Positions 14,792-24,379 are shown, counted from the first letter of the stretch. The stretch: DNA of 64,000 nucleotides from Methylobacteriaceae bacterium (GCA_020638195.1 JACKJC010000002.1:744001-808000); one strand, 5' to 3'. Notes: generated by a model from the sequence alone, not told the origin. Made by a program: numbers and translations.

Positions 14792-17002
14792 ATGTGTCGT
14801 CCCCATCGCTGGTTGTCGGGTCTCATCCCGCTGTTCCTCATCTTTCTCGTTGCGGCGGTTCTGAAGCCGCATGAGATTCGTGAAGACCTGACCAATCGCG
14901 CGGCGACTGCGGTGGCGGCGGCCGGTCTCCCGAAGAACGCCGTTTCCGTCTCCGGACGCGACGTGACCCTGCGCGGCATGGCTTATTCGCCCGACGACCA
15001 AACGAAGGCGGTCGCGATCGCCGACGCCGTCAACGGCGTGCGTCTCGTGACGAATGGAGTCGAGCTGCCGGGCGAGGCGAAGCCCTACAATTTCGCCGCC
15101 GCGCGCAACGGCGACACGATCGTGCTGACCGGCGTCGTTCCCGATCCGGAATCGCGCGCGAAAATCGTCGCCGCGGCCAAGGCGCTGGCGCCGAAGGTCG
15201 AAGATAAAATGAACTATGCGCGCGGCGCTGCGCCGGGCTTCGCGGACTGGGCGAGCGCGGCGCTCGCGCCGCTCGGCTCGCTCGGCAAGGGCGCGGTGAG
15301 CCTGAGCGACAGCGCGCTTTCGGCGACGGGCGTCGCCAAGGATATGGCGGCCTACAACGCCGCGGTCGCCACGCTCAAGAATTTGCCGGCCGGCCTGTCG
15401 CTCGCCAGGAACGATATCACCGTGCCCGCGATCTCGCCTTACGTCTGGTCGGCCGCCTATGACGGCAAGAGCGTGATCCTCGAAGGTTACGTTCCATCCG
15501 AAGCCGTGCGCGCGGACGTCGTCGCGGCTGCGCGCACCGCCATGCCGGGGCGCGAGATCGTCGATCGCATGCAGATCGGCAATGGCGCGGCCGGCGGTTT
15601 CGCGGGTTGGGCGAAGGCCGGGCTCGCGGCGCTCGGCAAGCTCGTCGGCGGCAAGGCCAATCTCAGCGATGGGACGCTGACACTGACCGGCGACGCCGGC
15701 AACGACGCGGGCTATGCCGGCGCGCTCGCCGCGCTGAAGCAATTGCCGGCGGGCCTGTCGCTCGGCAAGGCGGATATCAATCCGCCGGTCGTCGCGCCGT
15801 ATACATGGTCCGCGGCTTTCGATGGAAAGACCATGACGCTCGAGGGCTATGTTCCCTCGGAGGAAGCGCGCGCGGCGATCATTGCGGCCGCCAAGGCTGG
15901 CGCGCCCGGCGCCTCGATCGTCGATCGCATGCAGATCGCGCGCGGCGCGCCGCGTGGGTTCCTCGACGCCGCGAAGGCGACGCTCGGCGGATTCGGTCGG
16001 CTGGCCAACGGCAAGATCGGCCTGTCCGACCTCCAGCTTTCGATCTCCGGCCTGACCAAGGCCGGTCAGACGGCGGACGCTGTCGTCGCCTGGCTCAAGG
16101 GGCTCGTGCCCGGCGGCTTCGCGCTGCGCACGGACGTCAACGCGCCGGAGCAGCATCCCTACGTCTTCAACGCGAAGAAATCGGCGGACGGCTCGATCGA
16201 GATCGGCGGCTATGCGCCGAGCGAAGCCGCCCGCGCCGCCGCGCTCGGCCTCGCGCGCACCGCAGGATCGAGCGTGACGGGAACGGCTGCGATCGCCTCG
16301 GGTCTGCCGGCGTCGATCGACTTCGGCGCTTCGACGGGCCTCGGCCTTTCCGCGCTCGCAAAACTCAAGAGCGGCGAGATGATCCTCGCCGAAGACGGGC
16401 TGACGATCCGGGGCGTCGGCGACCAGGGGTCGGTGGACGCGATCCGCGCGGCGCTGTCGAGGCTGCCGCATGGCGTGCGCATCAAGCTCGCCGATCTCGT
16501 GGCGACGCCCGCGCCGCCGCCGCCAGCTCCTCCTCCGCCGCCCCCCGCGCCCGCGCCTCAGGCCGCGGCGCCTCCGCCGCCGCCCCCCGCGCCGCCGCCC
16601 GCGCCCGCGCCGGAACCCCGGCGGCAGCTCAATGCGCAGGAGGCGGCCTGCCAGAAGCAGATGGTCGATCGCTTGGCGAAGAACACGATCAAGTTCCGTA
16701 CGGGATCCGATGTGATCGAGGCGGAGTCTGGCGCCGTCATCGACGATCTCGCCAAGGTGCTGAAGGATTGCGCCGGCGTGAAGGTCGAGATCGCCGGGCA
16801 CACCGACAATGTTGGCAATCCCGTCTTCAACAAGGATCTGTCGCTCAGGCGCGCGCAGGCCGTCGCGAAGGCGCTGACGGCGCGGGGCATTGCCGCGGAT
16901 CGGATGAGCCCGGAGGGCTTCGGTCCCGAGCGCCCGATCGCCGGCAACGACACGCGCGAAGGCCGCGCGCAGAACCGCCGCACCGAATTCGTCGTGAAGT
17001 GA
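14792..17002 (+). CDS. OmpA family protein with BON-like repeats
   Basis: A 736-residue envelope protein. Residues 9-23 are a hydrophobic anchor or signal. Residues 30-565 contain about five BON-like repeats of 100-130 residues, sharing the patterns WSAAxDGKxxxLEGYVPSE and IVDRMQI and the linker LKxLPAGLSL. A proline/alanine linker spans about 570-610. The end (about 616-736) is an OmpA C-terminal domain with FRTGSDVIEAES, VEIAGHTDNVGNP and NRRTEFVVK, which binds peptidoglycan in the family. The layout resembles mycobacterial ArfA (BON plus OmpA), though no homology is claimed. The next gene starts 10 bases later, so the two form an operon. The start has no strong ribosome binding site. Confidence 0.85.
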   Translation: MCRPHRWLSGLIPLFLIFLVAAVLKPHEIREDLTNRAATAVAAAGLPKNAVSVSGRDVTLRGMAYSPDDQTKAVAIADAVNGVRLVTNGVELPGEAKPYNFAAARNGDTIVLTGVVPDPESRAKIVAAAKALAPKVEDKMNYARGAAPGFADWASAALAPLGSLGKGAVSLSDSALSATGVAKDMAAYNAAVATLKNLPAGLSLARNDITVPAISPYVWSAAYDGKSVILEGYVPSEAVRADVVAAARTAMPGREIVDRMQIGNGAAGGFAGWAKAGLAALGKLVGGKANLSDGTLTLTGDAGNDAGYAGALAALKQLPAGLSLGKADINPPVVAPYTWSAAFDGKTMTLEGYVPSEEARAAIIAAAKAGAPGASIVDRMQIARGAPRGFLDAAKATLGGFGRLANGKIGLSDLQLSISGLTKAGQTADAVVAWLKGLVPGGFALRTDVNAPEQHPYVFNAKKSADGSIEIGGYAPSEAARAAALGLARTAGSSVTGTAAIASGLPASIDFGASTGLGLSALAKLKSGEMILAEDGLTIRGVGDQGSVDAIRAALSRLPHGVRIKLADLVATPAPPPPAPPPPPPAPAPQAAAPPPPPPAPPPAPAPEPRRQLNAQEAACQKQMVDRLAKNTIKFRTGSDVIEAESGAVIDDLAKVLKDCAGVKVEIAGHTDNVGNPVFNKDLSLRRAQAVAKALTARGIAADRMSPEGFGPERPIAGNDTREGRAQNRRTEFVVK

Positions 17003-17012
17003 GGGCGACGAC

Positions 17013-18761
17013 ATGATCTACGTCTTTTTTCAGTACTGGATTTTCATCGCGCTCGCTCTCGTGCTCGGCCTGTTCGTGGGCTGGGCGACTTGTACGGGGC
17101 ACGACCACAATCAACGGAGCAACTGGCTCGCCTGGGCCGTGGCGGCGTTTCTCGCCGGCCTGTTCCTGGCAGGCTTCAAATGGATTCCAGGGCTGCTCGG
17201 ACATCTGCTCGAAGTCGCGCTGATGCTGTTCGCCGCCTATATCATCGGCTGCATTACGGGGTGTGGCGCGCGCTCGGTGGCGGGTGGCGACGATGGCGGC
17301 CATGGGCATGACAACGGGCATGGAGGCGGCCATGGGCCTGATCATGGCGCCTCTGGCGCGCACGGCTCTGGCGCGCATGCATCGGCGCCACAGTCGGCGA
17401 GCGCGACCGCCGCAGGGGTGAATGCGACGGCTGCCATTGCATCGCCCGCGAGCGGTAGCCCGCAGGCCGCCGCCTCGCATGCGCCGCCTGCGGCGGAAAC
17501 GCCTCCGCCTGCGACCGCGGAGGCCGCGGCGGCGCCGCCGGTCTCCGCATCATCCCCTACGGACGCCACGACGGCGGGCGAAGCAGCGGCTTCGTCCGCC
17601 GTTTTGTCAGGTGCGCCTTCTGACGCACCCGCGCCAAGCGCTGCCGCGAGCGACGCGAAAGCGAGCGCGCGGACTGTTTCGACCACGTCCGATGCATCCG
17701 CGAGCCTCGATGCGCCTGTGGCGCCGCGCACGACGATGACGGATGGGCGGCGCTCGATTCTCGCGGCGAAGGAAAAGCTCGCGCTGCAACGGCAGAAGGC
17801 CGCGGCCGCGTCGGCGTCTTCGATTGTGGAGACGGTTCAGCCCGCGAGCGCGCCGCCGGCGCCGGTTGCTCCCCGCGCAGCTCTTGTCGATGCTGCGGCG
17901 TTGGCGCCGCGCGCCGCAATGACGGACGGGCAAAGATCAATCCTCGCAGCGCGGCAGAAGATGGCGGAGAAAGCAGCCAAAGCCGCCGCCGTGTGGGAAG
18001 CGGAGGGCGTATCGACGTCTCCGGCTCCGGCTTCAGCGGCTGCGGACCAGGCCGGCGGCGCGCGTCCTGGCGCCGATTCCGATCCGGCCGCGCCGGCAGA
18101 CGATCTGAAACTGATCAAGGGCGTCGGTCCGAAGAACGAGGCCGCGCTCAACGGGCTCGGCGTGCGACGCTTCGCGCAGATCGCCGACTGGAGCGCCGAC
18201 AATGAAAAATGGGTCGGCCAGTCCATCAAGTTCCCGGGCCGGATCGAGCGCGAACATTGGGTCGCGCAGGCAAAGCTGCTGGCGGCGGGCATCGAGACGC
18301 CGCATGCGGCGGCGGTGAAGTCGGGCGCGATCAAGGTAGACGAGAGCGCCGACGCGCCGCTGAGTGACGACGAAGCGAAAGCCTTCGTCGCGTCGCTGCC
18401 GCAGCAGGCGCCGAAGGTCGAAGGCGAAAGCGCTCACGCCGGCGCGCGCCCGCTGGGCCTCGTCGCGCCCAAGGGCGGCAAGGCCGACGATCTGAAGAGA
18501 ATCAAGGGAATTGGACGCCAGAACGAGGAGCGGCTGCACAATCTCGGCGTCTGGCACTTCGATCAGATTGCCGCCTGGTCGGTCGAGAACGTGAAATGGG
18601 TCGGCTCCTATCTCGCCTTTCCCGGTCGCATCGATCGCGAGCAGTGGATCGCGCAGGCGACGTCGCTTGCGCGTGGCGAGCTGACGGAATTCGCAAAGCG
18701 CGTGGACGCTGGCGACGTGCCGACTTCGTCGAAGGATGGGCGCGAGTCCCGGTTGATCTGA
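17013..18761 (+). CDS. Membrane-anchored protein with two C-terminal helix-hairpin-helix-like modules
   Basis: A 582-residue protein. Residues 1-85 contain three hydrophobic segments with a CTGHDHN loop. Residues 90-360 are low-complexity Ala/Pro/Ser/Thr-rich and contain two near-copies of a short MTDGxRSILAAxxK motif. The C-terminal part has two similar modules, at about 362-430 and 490-560. Each runs DDLKxIKGxGxxNExxLxxLGVxxFxQIAxW, then WVG...FPGRIxRExWxxQA. This module is often labelled NuoE- or L21-like, but it is a helix-hairpin-helix-type fold. DNA or protein binding is not shown. It is encoded in an operon with the OmpA/BON protein, suggesting a shared envelope role. Confidence 0.75.
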   Translation: MIYVFFQYWIFIALALVLGLFVGWATCTGHDHNQRSNWLAWAVAAFLAGLFLAGFKWIPGLLGHLLEVALMLFAAYIIGCITGCGARSVAGGDDGGHGHDNGHGGGHGPDHGASGAHGSGAHASAPQSASATAAGVNATAAIASPASGSPQAAASHAPPAAETPPPATAEAAAAPPVSASSPTDATTAGEAAASSAVLSGAPSDAPAPSAAASDAKASARTVSTTSDASASLDAPVAPRTTMTDGRRSILAAKEKLALQRQKAAAASASSIVETVQPASAPPAPVAPRAALVDAAALAPRAAMTDGQRSILAARQKMAEKAAKAAAVWEAEGVSTSPAPASAAADQAGGARPGADSDPAAPADDLKLIKGVGPKNEAALNGLGVRRFAQIADWSADNEKWVGQSIKFPGRIEREHWVAQAKLLAAGIETPHAAAVKSGAIKVDESADAPLSDDEAKAFVASLPQQAPKVEGESAHAGARPLGLVAPKGGKADDLKRIKGIGRQNEERLHNLGVWHFDQIAAWSVENVKWVGSYLAFPGRIDREQWIAQATSLARGELTEFAKRVDAGDVPTSSKDGRESRLI

Positions 18762-19637
18762 TCAGCCGTTTGCGTCGACGAAGGTCTTGATCCGCTCGAT
18801 GGTCGCGGTGTCGCTCAGCAGCGGCGCATGGCCTTGGCCGGGTACGACCCAGCTCTCGCATTTCGGACAACGCCGCGTCATTTCTTCCAGCGTCTCGGCG
18901 GAGAGGAGATCGGAATTCTCACCGCGAATGGCGAGAGTGGGAACCTGCGCCATGGCCTCGAATTGCGGCCAGAGCTCGATGCGCGGCATATCCGGCCCGA
19001 CTTCGGCGAGCGTATTGGCGAGTTTGGGATCGGAGCGGCCGACAAACTTGCCGTCCTTTTCCTCGAACGTGCGGCGCGCGTAACCGTCCCAGTCCTGATC
19101 GGAGAGCTCCGTGAAGTGGGCTGACATTGTCGCCTTCACGATGTCGATCGCCTCGGCCCAATTGCGCGGCGCGGGCATCTTGCCGACATAGGACTTGATG
19201 CGTATGAGGCCGAGCGGTTCGACGACCGGGCCGATGTCGTTGAGCACCACGGCCTTCAGCAGCGTCGGGCGTGTCGCGGCGAAAGTCATTGCGTGGAGGC
19301 CACCGCGCGATGTGCCGATGACAATCGCGTCGCGCACCTCGACAGCGTCTAACAGGCTCAGAATATCGGCGTTCTCGACCCCGACATTGTAATTCTCCCA
19401 GTTGCGATCCCATTCGGAGAGGCCGCGTCCACGATAGTCGAGCGCGAGCACGCGACGCCGCGCCTTGCCGCCGAAGGACAGCGCACGCGCGAGCGTCGCG
19501 AAATCCTCGGCGTTGCGCGTGAGCCCAGGCAGGCAGACGACAGGCGCCCCCGCATCGCGCGTCGAGCCGTATTCGATGTAATGCAGTTTCAGGCCGTCGG
19601 GCGCGGAAACGAAGCGGTGTTGCGGCTGGTCGGGCAT
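18762..19637 (-). CDS. Alpha/beta fold hydrolase
   Basis: A 291-residue hydrolase. The oxyanion-hole region is VVCLPGLTRNAEDF, the nucleophile elbow is IGTSRGGLHA (serine near residue 109), the acid is probably in GENSDLLS, and the histidine is in VPGQGHAPLL near the end. The fold resembles HAPMD, epoxide hydrolase and lactonase relatives. It is the last gene of a likely three-gene operon (class II aldolase, M81 peptidase, hydrolase) with gaps of 19 and 9 bases. The substrate is unknown; the operon suggests an imported small molecule. Its stop abuts the stop of the preceding plus-strand gene directly. Confidence 0.85.
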   Translation of the reverse strand: MPDQPQHRFVSAPDGLKLHYIEYGSTRDAGAPVVCLPGLTRNAEDFATLARALSFGGKARRRVLALDYRGRGLSEWDRNWENYNVGVENADILSLLDAVEVRDAIVIGTSRGGLHAMTFAATRPTLLKAVVLNDIGPVVEPLGLIRIKSYVGKMPAPRNWAEAIDIVKATMSAHFTELSDQDWDGYARRTFEEKDGKFVGRSDPKLANTLAEVGPDMPRIELWPQFEAMAQVPTLAIRGENSDLLSAETLEEMTRRCPKCESWVVPGQGHAPLLSDTATIERIKTFVDANG

Positions 19638-19646
19638 GCGTGAGCG

Positions 19647-21098
19647 CTACCTGTTGAAGGGCCAAAGGTCGTCGGGGCGCTTGCGATAGGGCAGCTTGCT
19701 CCAGTCCATGGTCATCGACCCCGGCGTTTCCGCGTAGAGCACGGCGTCGGCCGACGGCGCATAGGCGGCGTAGAAATGCTGCGAGGATTTGACGATCACC
19801 ATTTTCTTGCTGCGCCAGTCGATACCGAGTGGCGTGAAGACATCGCCGAGCGCCTGCGTGCGCTCCTGGTTGAGTACGATCTCGATTCCGCCGACGCGCA
19901 CCGCAGCAGCATCGCCGAGCGGCGAGGTCGCATCGGCGCCGTGGCCGAACGTGTCGATCATCTGCGCCCGCGAGACGCAGGCCAGCACTTCCGCTTCCAC
20001 ATCGACCGGCGCGCCCGAGGCGCGCGAGGTCTTGCCGCCGATGCGCAAGGGCAGGCGCGCGCCGGGGCCGGCGGCGAAGCAGAGTTCGACGGCGCCGGGA
20101 TCCCACAGCGGGCCCAGCGCGACATTGTCGATGTTGCGCTCGATCAGGCGTTGCAGGATGAAGGTGGAATCGCCGGCCGATCCGCCACCGGGATTGTCGG
20201 CGGAATCCGCGATCACCACGCAGCCATTGTGCGAGCGCGCCGCCTCGATCACATCGTCCGCCGACATGTAATTGGCGAGCGTTTTCTCACGCATGGCTAT
20301 GACGGCTTCGCCCAGCTCTTTCGCCAATGCGTCGCCTTTCGTCCTTGCATCGTCGGTAACGACGAGAACCTTCGTGCCGAATTCCGGACAGTCGCCCCAG
20401 GGAAAGCCGTGCACGAGCGAGATGGAAAGTACGCGGTCCCTGCCTTCGAGCGACTTGATGCGGTCGACGAACGAACGCGTGGGTTCGCGCGAGGTGTGAA
20501 AGACCGAGATCATGCCACAATCGAACACGCTCATGACGGGCTTGATGCGTTTTTCCGCGGCGGCGATGCCGAGATCGACGACTTCGACCGCGCGCTCGTA
20601 GATGTCGACGTGCGGATATTCCTTGAAGAAGACGAGGATGTCGGAATTCTCGACCTTCGCCTTGGTAAGATGGCCGTGCAGGTCGAGTTCGACCGCGATG
20701 ACCGTGTCGGGCCCGACGATGGTTCTGATATGCGCGACGAGATCGCCTTCGGCGTCGTCATAGCCGTCGGCGATCATGGCGCCGTGCACGCCGAGCGCGA
20801 CGAGATCGATCGGCAGCGCGGCCTTGAGGTCGGCGAGAAGATTGTCGCGCAATGTCTCGTAGGCGTGGCGCGTGGTGATCCCGCCTGGCGTCGCGAAGCC
20901 GCCGCGCCCGACCAGCACGTCGTGCCCGTCATTCAGCGCGCGTTCGCGCGCGGCGCGCACGATCATGCCGAAGGGATGCCTGATCTCGTCGGGCGGGCCG
21001 CCCGGCGTCGGTTCGATCGGCTCGAATTGCGCGAGGCCCGTGGGCAGGGGCGCGAACGTGTTGGTCTCGGTGCCGAGGATGGCGGTGAAGATTCGCAT
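19647..21098 (-). CDS. M81 family metallopeptidase (MlrC-like)
   Basis: A 483-residue protein starting MRIFTAILGTETNTFAPL, the hallmark of the M81/DUF1485 family. It then has VALGVHGAMIADGYDDAEGD with acidic metal-ligand candidates, AVELDLHGHLT, and FKEYPHVD. The second half contains VIADSADNPGGGSAGDST and LGPLWDPGAV. MlrC acts on linear microcystin fragments in sphingomonads, but most members in soil bacteria have unknown substrates and sit in catabolic clusters, as here. It is co-directional with an aldolase upstream and a hydrolase downstream. Confidence 0.9.
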   Translation of the reverse strand: MRIFTAILGTETNTFAPLPTGLAQFEPIEPTPGGPPDEIRHPFGMIVRAARERALNDGHDVLVGRGGFATPGGITTRHAYETLRDNLLADLKAALPIDLVALGVHGAMIADGYDDAEGDLVAHIRTIVGPDTVIAVELDLHGHLTKAKVENSDILVFFKEYPHVDIYERAVEVVDLGIAAAEKRIKPVMSVFDCGMISVFHTSREPTRSFVDRIKSLEGRDRVLSISLVHGFPWGDCPEFGTKVLVVTDDARTKGDALAKELGEAVIAMREKTLANYMSADDVIEAARSHNGCVVIADSADNPGGGSAGDSTFILQRLIERNIDNVALGPLWDPGAVELCFAAGPGARLPLRIGGKTSRASGAPVDVEAEVLACVSRAQMIDTFGHGADATSPLGDAAAVRVGGIEIVLNQERTQALGDVFTPLGIDWRSKKMVIVKSSQHFYAAYAPSADAVLYAETPGSMTMDWSKLPYRKRPDDLWPFNR

Positions 21099-21117
21099 GG
21101 GTCGTCGTGTATCGCGA

Positions 21118-21897
21118 TCAGTTGCGGAACGACGGGTCGGTGCGGTCGAGCTTGCGCAGCAGCGCGGGCCAGACCAGATTTTGCGCGAGCCGCGAAAAGC
21201 CGTCGCCGGCCACGAGCTTCGCGTTCTTGTCGACGACGTCCTGCGCGACGGGATAATCCTGCTCGGCGCCGCCGAGCATGCGCGTGCGCACCTGCATCGT
21301 GCAGGCGCGTTCGAGATAATACATGCGCAGGAAGGCCGCCGCGCAGGTCTCGCCCACGGTCAGCGTGCCGTGATTGTGCAGCAGCATGATGTTCTTGCTT
21401 CCCAGGTCCTTCTGCAGGCGCGGACGCTCGTCGTGGTCGAGCGCGACGCCTTCGTAATCGTGGAAGGCGAGGTCGGGGATGACGAGCTGCGCGGTCTGGT
21501 TGAGCGGCAGCAGCCGCTCCTTCGAGGAAGAGACGGCGGTGCCGTCAGGCGTGTGCAGATGCATCACGCAGCCCGCGTCCTCCCGCACTTCGTGAACCGC
21601 GGAATGAATGGTGAAGCCAGCCGGGTTGACGGGATAAGCGCTTTCGCCGACCGGATTGCCCTGCATGTCGATTTTCACGAGGCTGGAGGCCGTGATCTCC
21701 TCGAACATCATGCCGTAGGGGTTGATCAGAAAGTGATGCTCGGGCCCGGGAATGCGCGCGGAAATATGGGTGAAGACGAGGTCGTCCCAGCCGTAGAGCG
21801 CGACGAGCCGGTAGCAGGCGGCGAGATCGACGCGGATGGCGGCCTCGACGGCGTCTGCCTGATGGACGGATTTCAGAGGCTGGACGTTTGCCGACAT
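21118..21897 (-). CDS. Class II aldolase/adducin family protein
   Basis: A 259-residue protein. Zinc-ligand histidines are visible in CVMHLHTPDGTAVSS and LLHNHGTLTVGE, and the N-terminal part has LVFTHISARIPG and FLINPYGMMFEEI. It resembles fuculose-phosphate aldolase relatives, whose substrates vary. The frame is open for 41 more codons, but the ATG at 21,897 has an AAAGGGAG ahead of it and family-like sequence after it. It is the first gene of the three-gene operon. An M81 peptidase downstream is a recurrent neighbour in Proteobacteria, as far as I recall. Confidence 0.88.
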   Translation of the reverse strand: MSANVQPLKSVHQADAVEAAIRVDLAACYRLVALYGWDDLVFTHISARIPGPEHHFLINPYGMMFEEITASSLVKIDMQGNPVGESAYPVNPAGFTIHSAVHEVREDAGCVMHLHTPDGTAVSSSKERLLPLNQTAQLVIPDLAFHDYEGVALDHDERPRLQKDLGSKNIMLLHNHGTLTVGETCAAAFLRMYYLERACTMQVRTRMLGGAEQDYPVAQDVVDKNAKLVAGDGFSRLAQNLVWPALLRKLDRTDPSFRN

Positions 21898-22102
21898 GGC
21901 GGTCTCCCTTTGAGCTTTGCGTGTGAGCGCGACCGTTCCGATCAAATTTTGGAAGCGCGCGCCAAGCGATTGGACAAAGTCTAGAGGACAGGGCCGCACG
22001 GTCAATCGCGCCACGCGCATGTCTCTCAGGCGTCAGGCCGACCTTGCGCGCCGTGCGCGCCGCGCCGATGATCGACGTGGGAAACGCTCGAAGAGAAAAG
22101 AC
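21898..22102. promoter_or_regulatory. Divergent promoter region between the aldolase operon and the sulfatase
   Basis: The 205 bases separate two divergent genes and must hold both promoters. I see no clear operator palindrome. The sulfatase frame is open across part of it, so an earlier start for that gene cannot be ruled out. Confidence 0.35.
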
Positions 22103-24379
22103 ATGGCGCAGCAAAAATTCGCCGGCAGGATCGGCGCGACCGTCAAGGAATCCCAGCCCTGGTGGCCCGACCGGCCGCGCGCGCCCGAGGGCGCGCCGAA
22201 CATTCTGATCGTGCTGTTCGACGACGTCGCTTTCTCTGATTTCGGCTGCTACGGCTCGGCGATCAAAACTCCGACCATCGACCGGCTCGCTGCAGAGGGG
22301 CTGCGTTACACCGGTTTCCATACGACCGCCATGTGTTCGACGACGCGCGCGGCGCTGCTGACCGGGCGCAACCATCATGCGGTCGGCGTGGGGTGCCTCG
22401 CCAATTTCGATTCCGGCTTTCCGGGCTATCGCGGGAAGATCGCGAAGGAGGCGGGCACGCTCGCCGAAATGCTGCGTCCGCACGGCTATCGCAATTACAT
22501 GATCGGCAAGTGGCACGTGACGCCGCTGACGGAGAGCGGCGCGACAGGGCCGTTCGATGGCTGGCCGCTCGCGCGCGGCTTCGATCGTTTCTACGGGTTT
22601 CTGGATGCGGAGACGGATCAGTACGCGCCGGAACTCGTGCTCGACAATACCCATGTCGAGGCGCCCGGCACGTTCGAGAGCGGCTATCATCTGACCGCCG
22701 ATCTCGTGGACCGCACGATCCGTTTCATTGCCGATCATGTCGCGGACAGGCCTCAGGACCCGTGGCTTTGCTGGCTCGCGCTCGGCGCTTGCCATGCGCC
22801 GCATCAGGCGCCGGCCGATCTCATCCGCCACTACGACGCGCATTTTTCGCACGGTTGGGACGAAGAGCGTGAGCGGCGGCTCAAGCGACAGAAAGAACTC
22901 GGCGTCGTGCCCGAAAGCACGCGCATGCCGCCGCGAAATGATTTTGTGCGCGGCTGGGCCGATCATTCCGAAGACGAGCGCATGGTGTTCACGCGGCTGC
23001 AAGGCGCCTATGCCGCCATGCTCGATCATGCCGACCAGCATCTCGCGCGCCTCGTCGCCTTCCTCGAGACCGCCGGCGTGCGCGACGATACGCTCGTCAT
23101 CGTCATGTCCGACAATGGCGCGAGCCAGGAGGGCGGGCCGCTCGGCATGCTCAACGCCATGGGGCCCTACAATTTCCGATGGGAATCCATCGAGGAGAAG
23201 AAGCGCCTGATCGACCGCATCGGCGGGCCGCAGTCGCATTCCAACTTTCCGCTGGGCTGGGCGATGGCGGCGAACACGCCGTTGCGCCGCTACAAGCAGA
23301 ACACGCATGGCGGCGGCATCCGCGATCCGCTTGTCATATCGTGGCCGGCGAAAATTTCTGCGCGTGGAGAGTTGCGGCATCAGTTCGCGCATGCGAGCGA
23401 TCTGACGCCGACGCTGCTCGACATTGTCGGCGTGACGCCGCCAGCCGAGATCAATGGCGTGAAACAGCAGCCGATGACGGGCGTCAGTTTCAAGGCGAGC
23501 CTGTTCGACGCGTCGGCGCCGTCGCGATCAAAGCCGCAATATTTCGAGATGTTCGGCCATCGTGGGCTGTGGCGCGATGGTTGGAAGGCGGTCGCCTATC
23601 ATCCGCCGGGCACCCCGTTCGAGAAGGACAAGTGGGAGCTGTTTCATCTCGACGAGGATTTCTCGGAGACGAAGGATCTCGCCGCCGAGAAGCCGGAGCT
23701 GTTGAAGGAACTGGTCGATCTCTGGTGGAAGGAGGCGGAGGCCAATCAGGTGCTGCCGCTCGACGACCGCTTCGGCCCGCGCTTCGCCGAGACGGCGGCG
23801 CGCTATCATGGCGAGCGCCGCAAGTTCACATTCCATCGCGGCATGGGCCATGTGCCGACAGACGTCGCGCCTGACGTGCGCTCGCGGAGCTATACGATCG
23901 AGGCCGATGCGCATGTGGGCGAGGGCGCCGAGGGTGTGCTGATCTCGCATGGCGACGCGACATCCGGCTATGCGCTCTACCTGCACGAGGGGCGGCTGAC
24001 ACATGTGCTCAACATCGGCGGGCAGCTGACCGCCGTCACATCGGATCGTCTTGTGCCCACGGGCGACCGCAAGCTCGGCATGCGCGTGCGACGCCTGACA
24101 AAAATCGCGCCGCCGCGCATGGGCGAGGGGCAGGGGGCGAGCCGCTACACGCTGCTGATCGACGGCGAGGAGGCGGGCTCGGTCGAAACGCCGCTCGGCT
24201 TCGTCACGCTCATTTCATGGTCGGGCCTCGACATCGGCTTCGATCGCGGCAGCCCGGTCGGCGACTACGCCGCGCCCTTCGCCTTCACCGGCGAGTTGCG
24301 CAAGGTGGTGGTGACAATGGACGAGGATCAGGCGCTGGACGGCGAGGCGGTCGGCAATACGGAGATGGCGCGGCAGTAG
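22103..24379 (+). CDS. Sulfatase family hydrolase (arylsulfatase-like)
   Basis: A 758-residue sulfatase. The N-terminal metal site is PNILIVLFDDVAFSDFG, and the active-site motif is MCSTTRAALLTGRNHH with Cys78, the residue normally converted to formylglycine. LEMLRPHGYRNYMIGKWH-like elements and VIVMSDNGASQEGG supply more active-site residues. A roughly 150-residue C-terminal beta-rich part follows. The canonical core is C-x-P-x-R; here the proline is Thr80, a variant seen in some arylsulfatases. There is no signal peptide, so the enzyme is probably cytoplasmic. The ATG at 22,103 is chosen by similarity; an earlier ATG is at 22,019. The gene is divergent from the aldolase operon. Confidence 0.88.
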   Translation: MAQQKFAGRIGATVKESQPWWPDRPRAPEGAPNILIVLFDDVAFSDFGCYGSAIKTPTIDRLAAEGLRYTGFHTTAMCSTTRAALLTGRNHHAVGVGCLANFDSGFPGYRGKIAKEAGTLAEMLRPHGYRNYMIGKWHVTPLTESGATGPFDGWPLARGFDRFYGFLDAETDQYAPELVLDNTHVEAPGTFESGYHLTADLVDRTIRFIADHVADRPQDPWLCWLALGACHAPHQAPADLIRHYDAHFSHGWDEERERRLKRQKELGVVPESTRMPPRNDFVRGWADHSEDERMVFTRLQGAYAAMLDHADQHLARLVAFLETAGVRDDTLVIVMSDNGASQEGGPLGMLNAMGPYNFRWESIEEKKRLIDRIGGPQSHSNFPLGWAMAANTPLRRYKQNTHGGGIRDPLVISWPAKISARGELRHQFAHASDLTPTLLDIVGVTPPAEINGVKQQPMTGVSFKASLFDASAPSRSKPQYFEMFGHRGLWRDGWKAVAYHPPGTPFEKDKWELFHLDEDFSETKDLAAEKPELLKELVDLWWKEAEANQVLPLDDRFGPRFAETAARYHGERRKFTFHRGMGHVPTDVAPDVRSRSYTIEADAHVGEGAEGVLISHGDATSGYALYLHEGRLTHVLNIGGQLTAVTSDRLVPTGDRKLGMRVRRLTKIAPPRMGEGQGASRYTLLIDGEEAGSVETPLGFVTLISWSGLDIGFDRGSPVGDYAAPFAFTGELRKVVVTMDEDQALDGEAVGNTEMARQ

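Noticed and set aside
14750..17014. 754-codon frame antisense to the OmpA/BON gene
   Set aside because: Same high-GC shadow effect, low-complexity Arg-rich product, no ribosome binding site.
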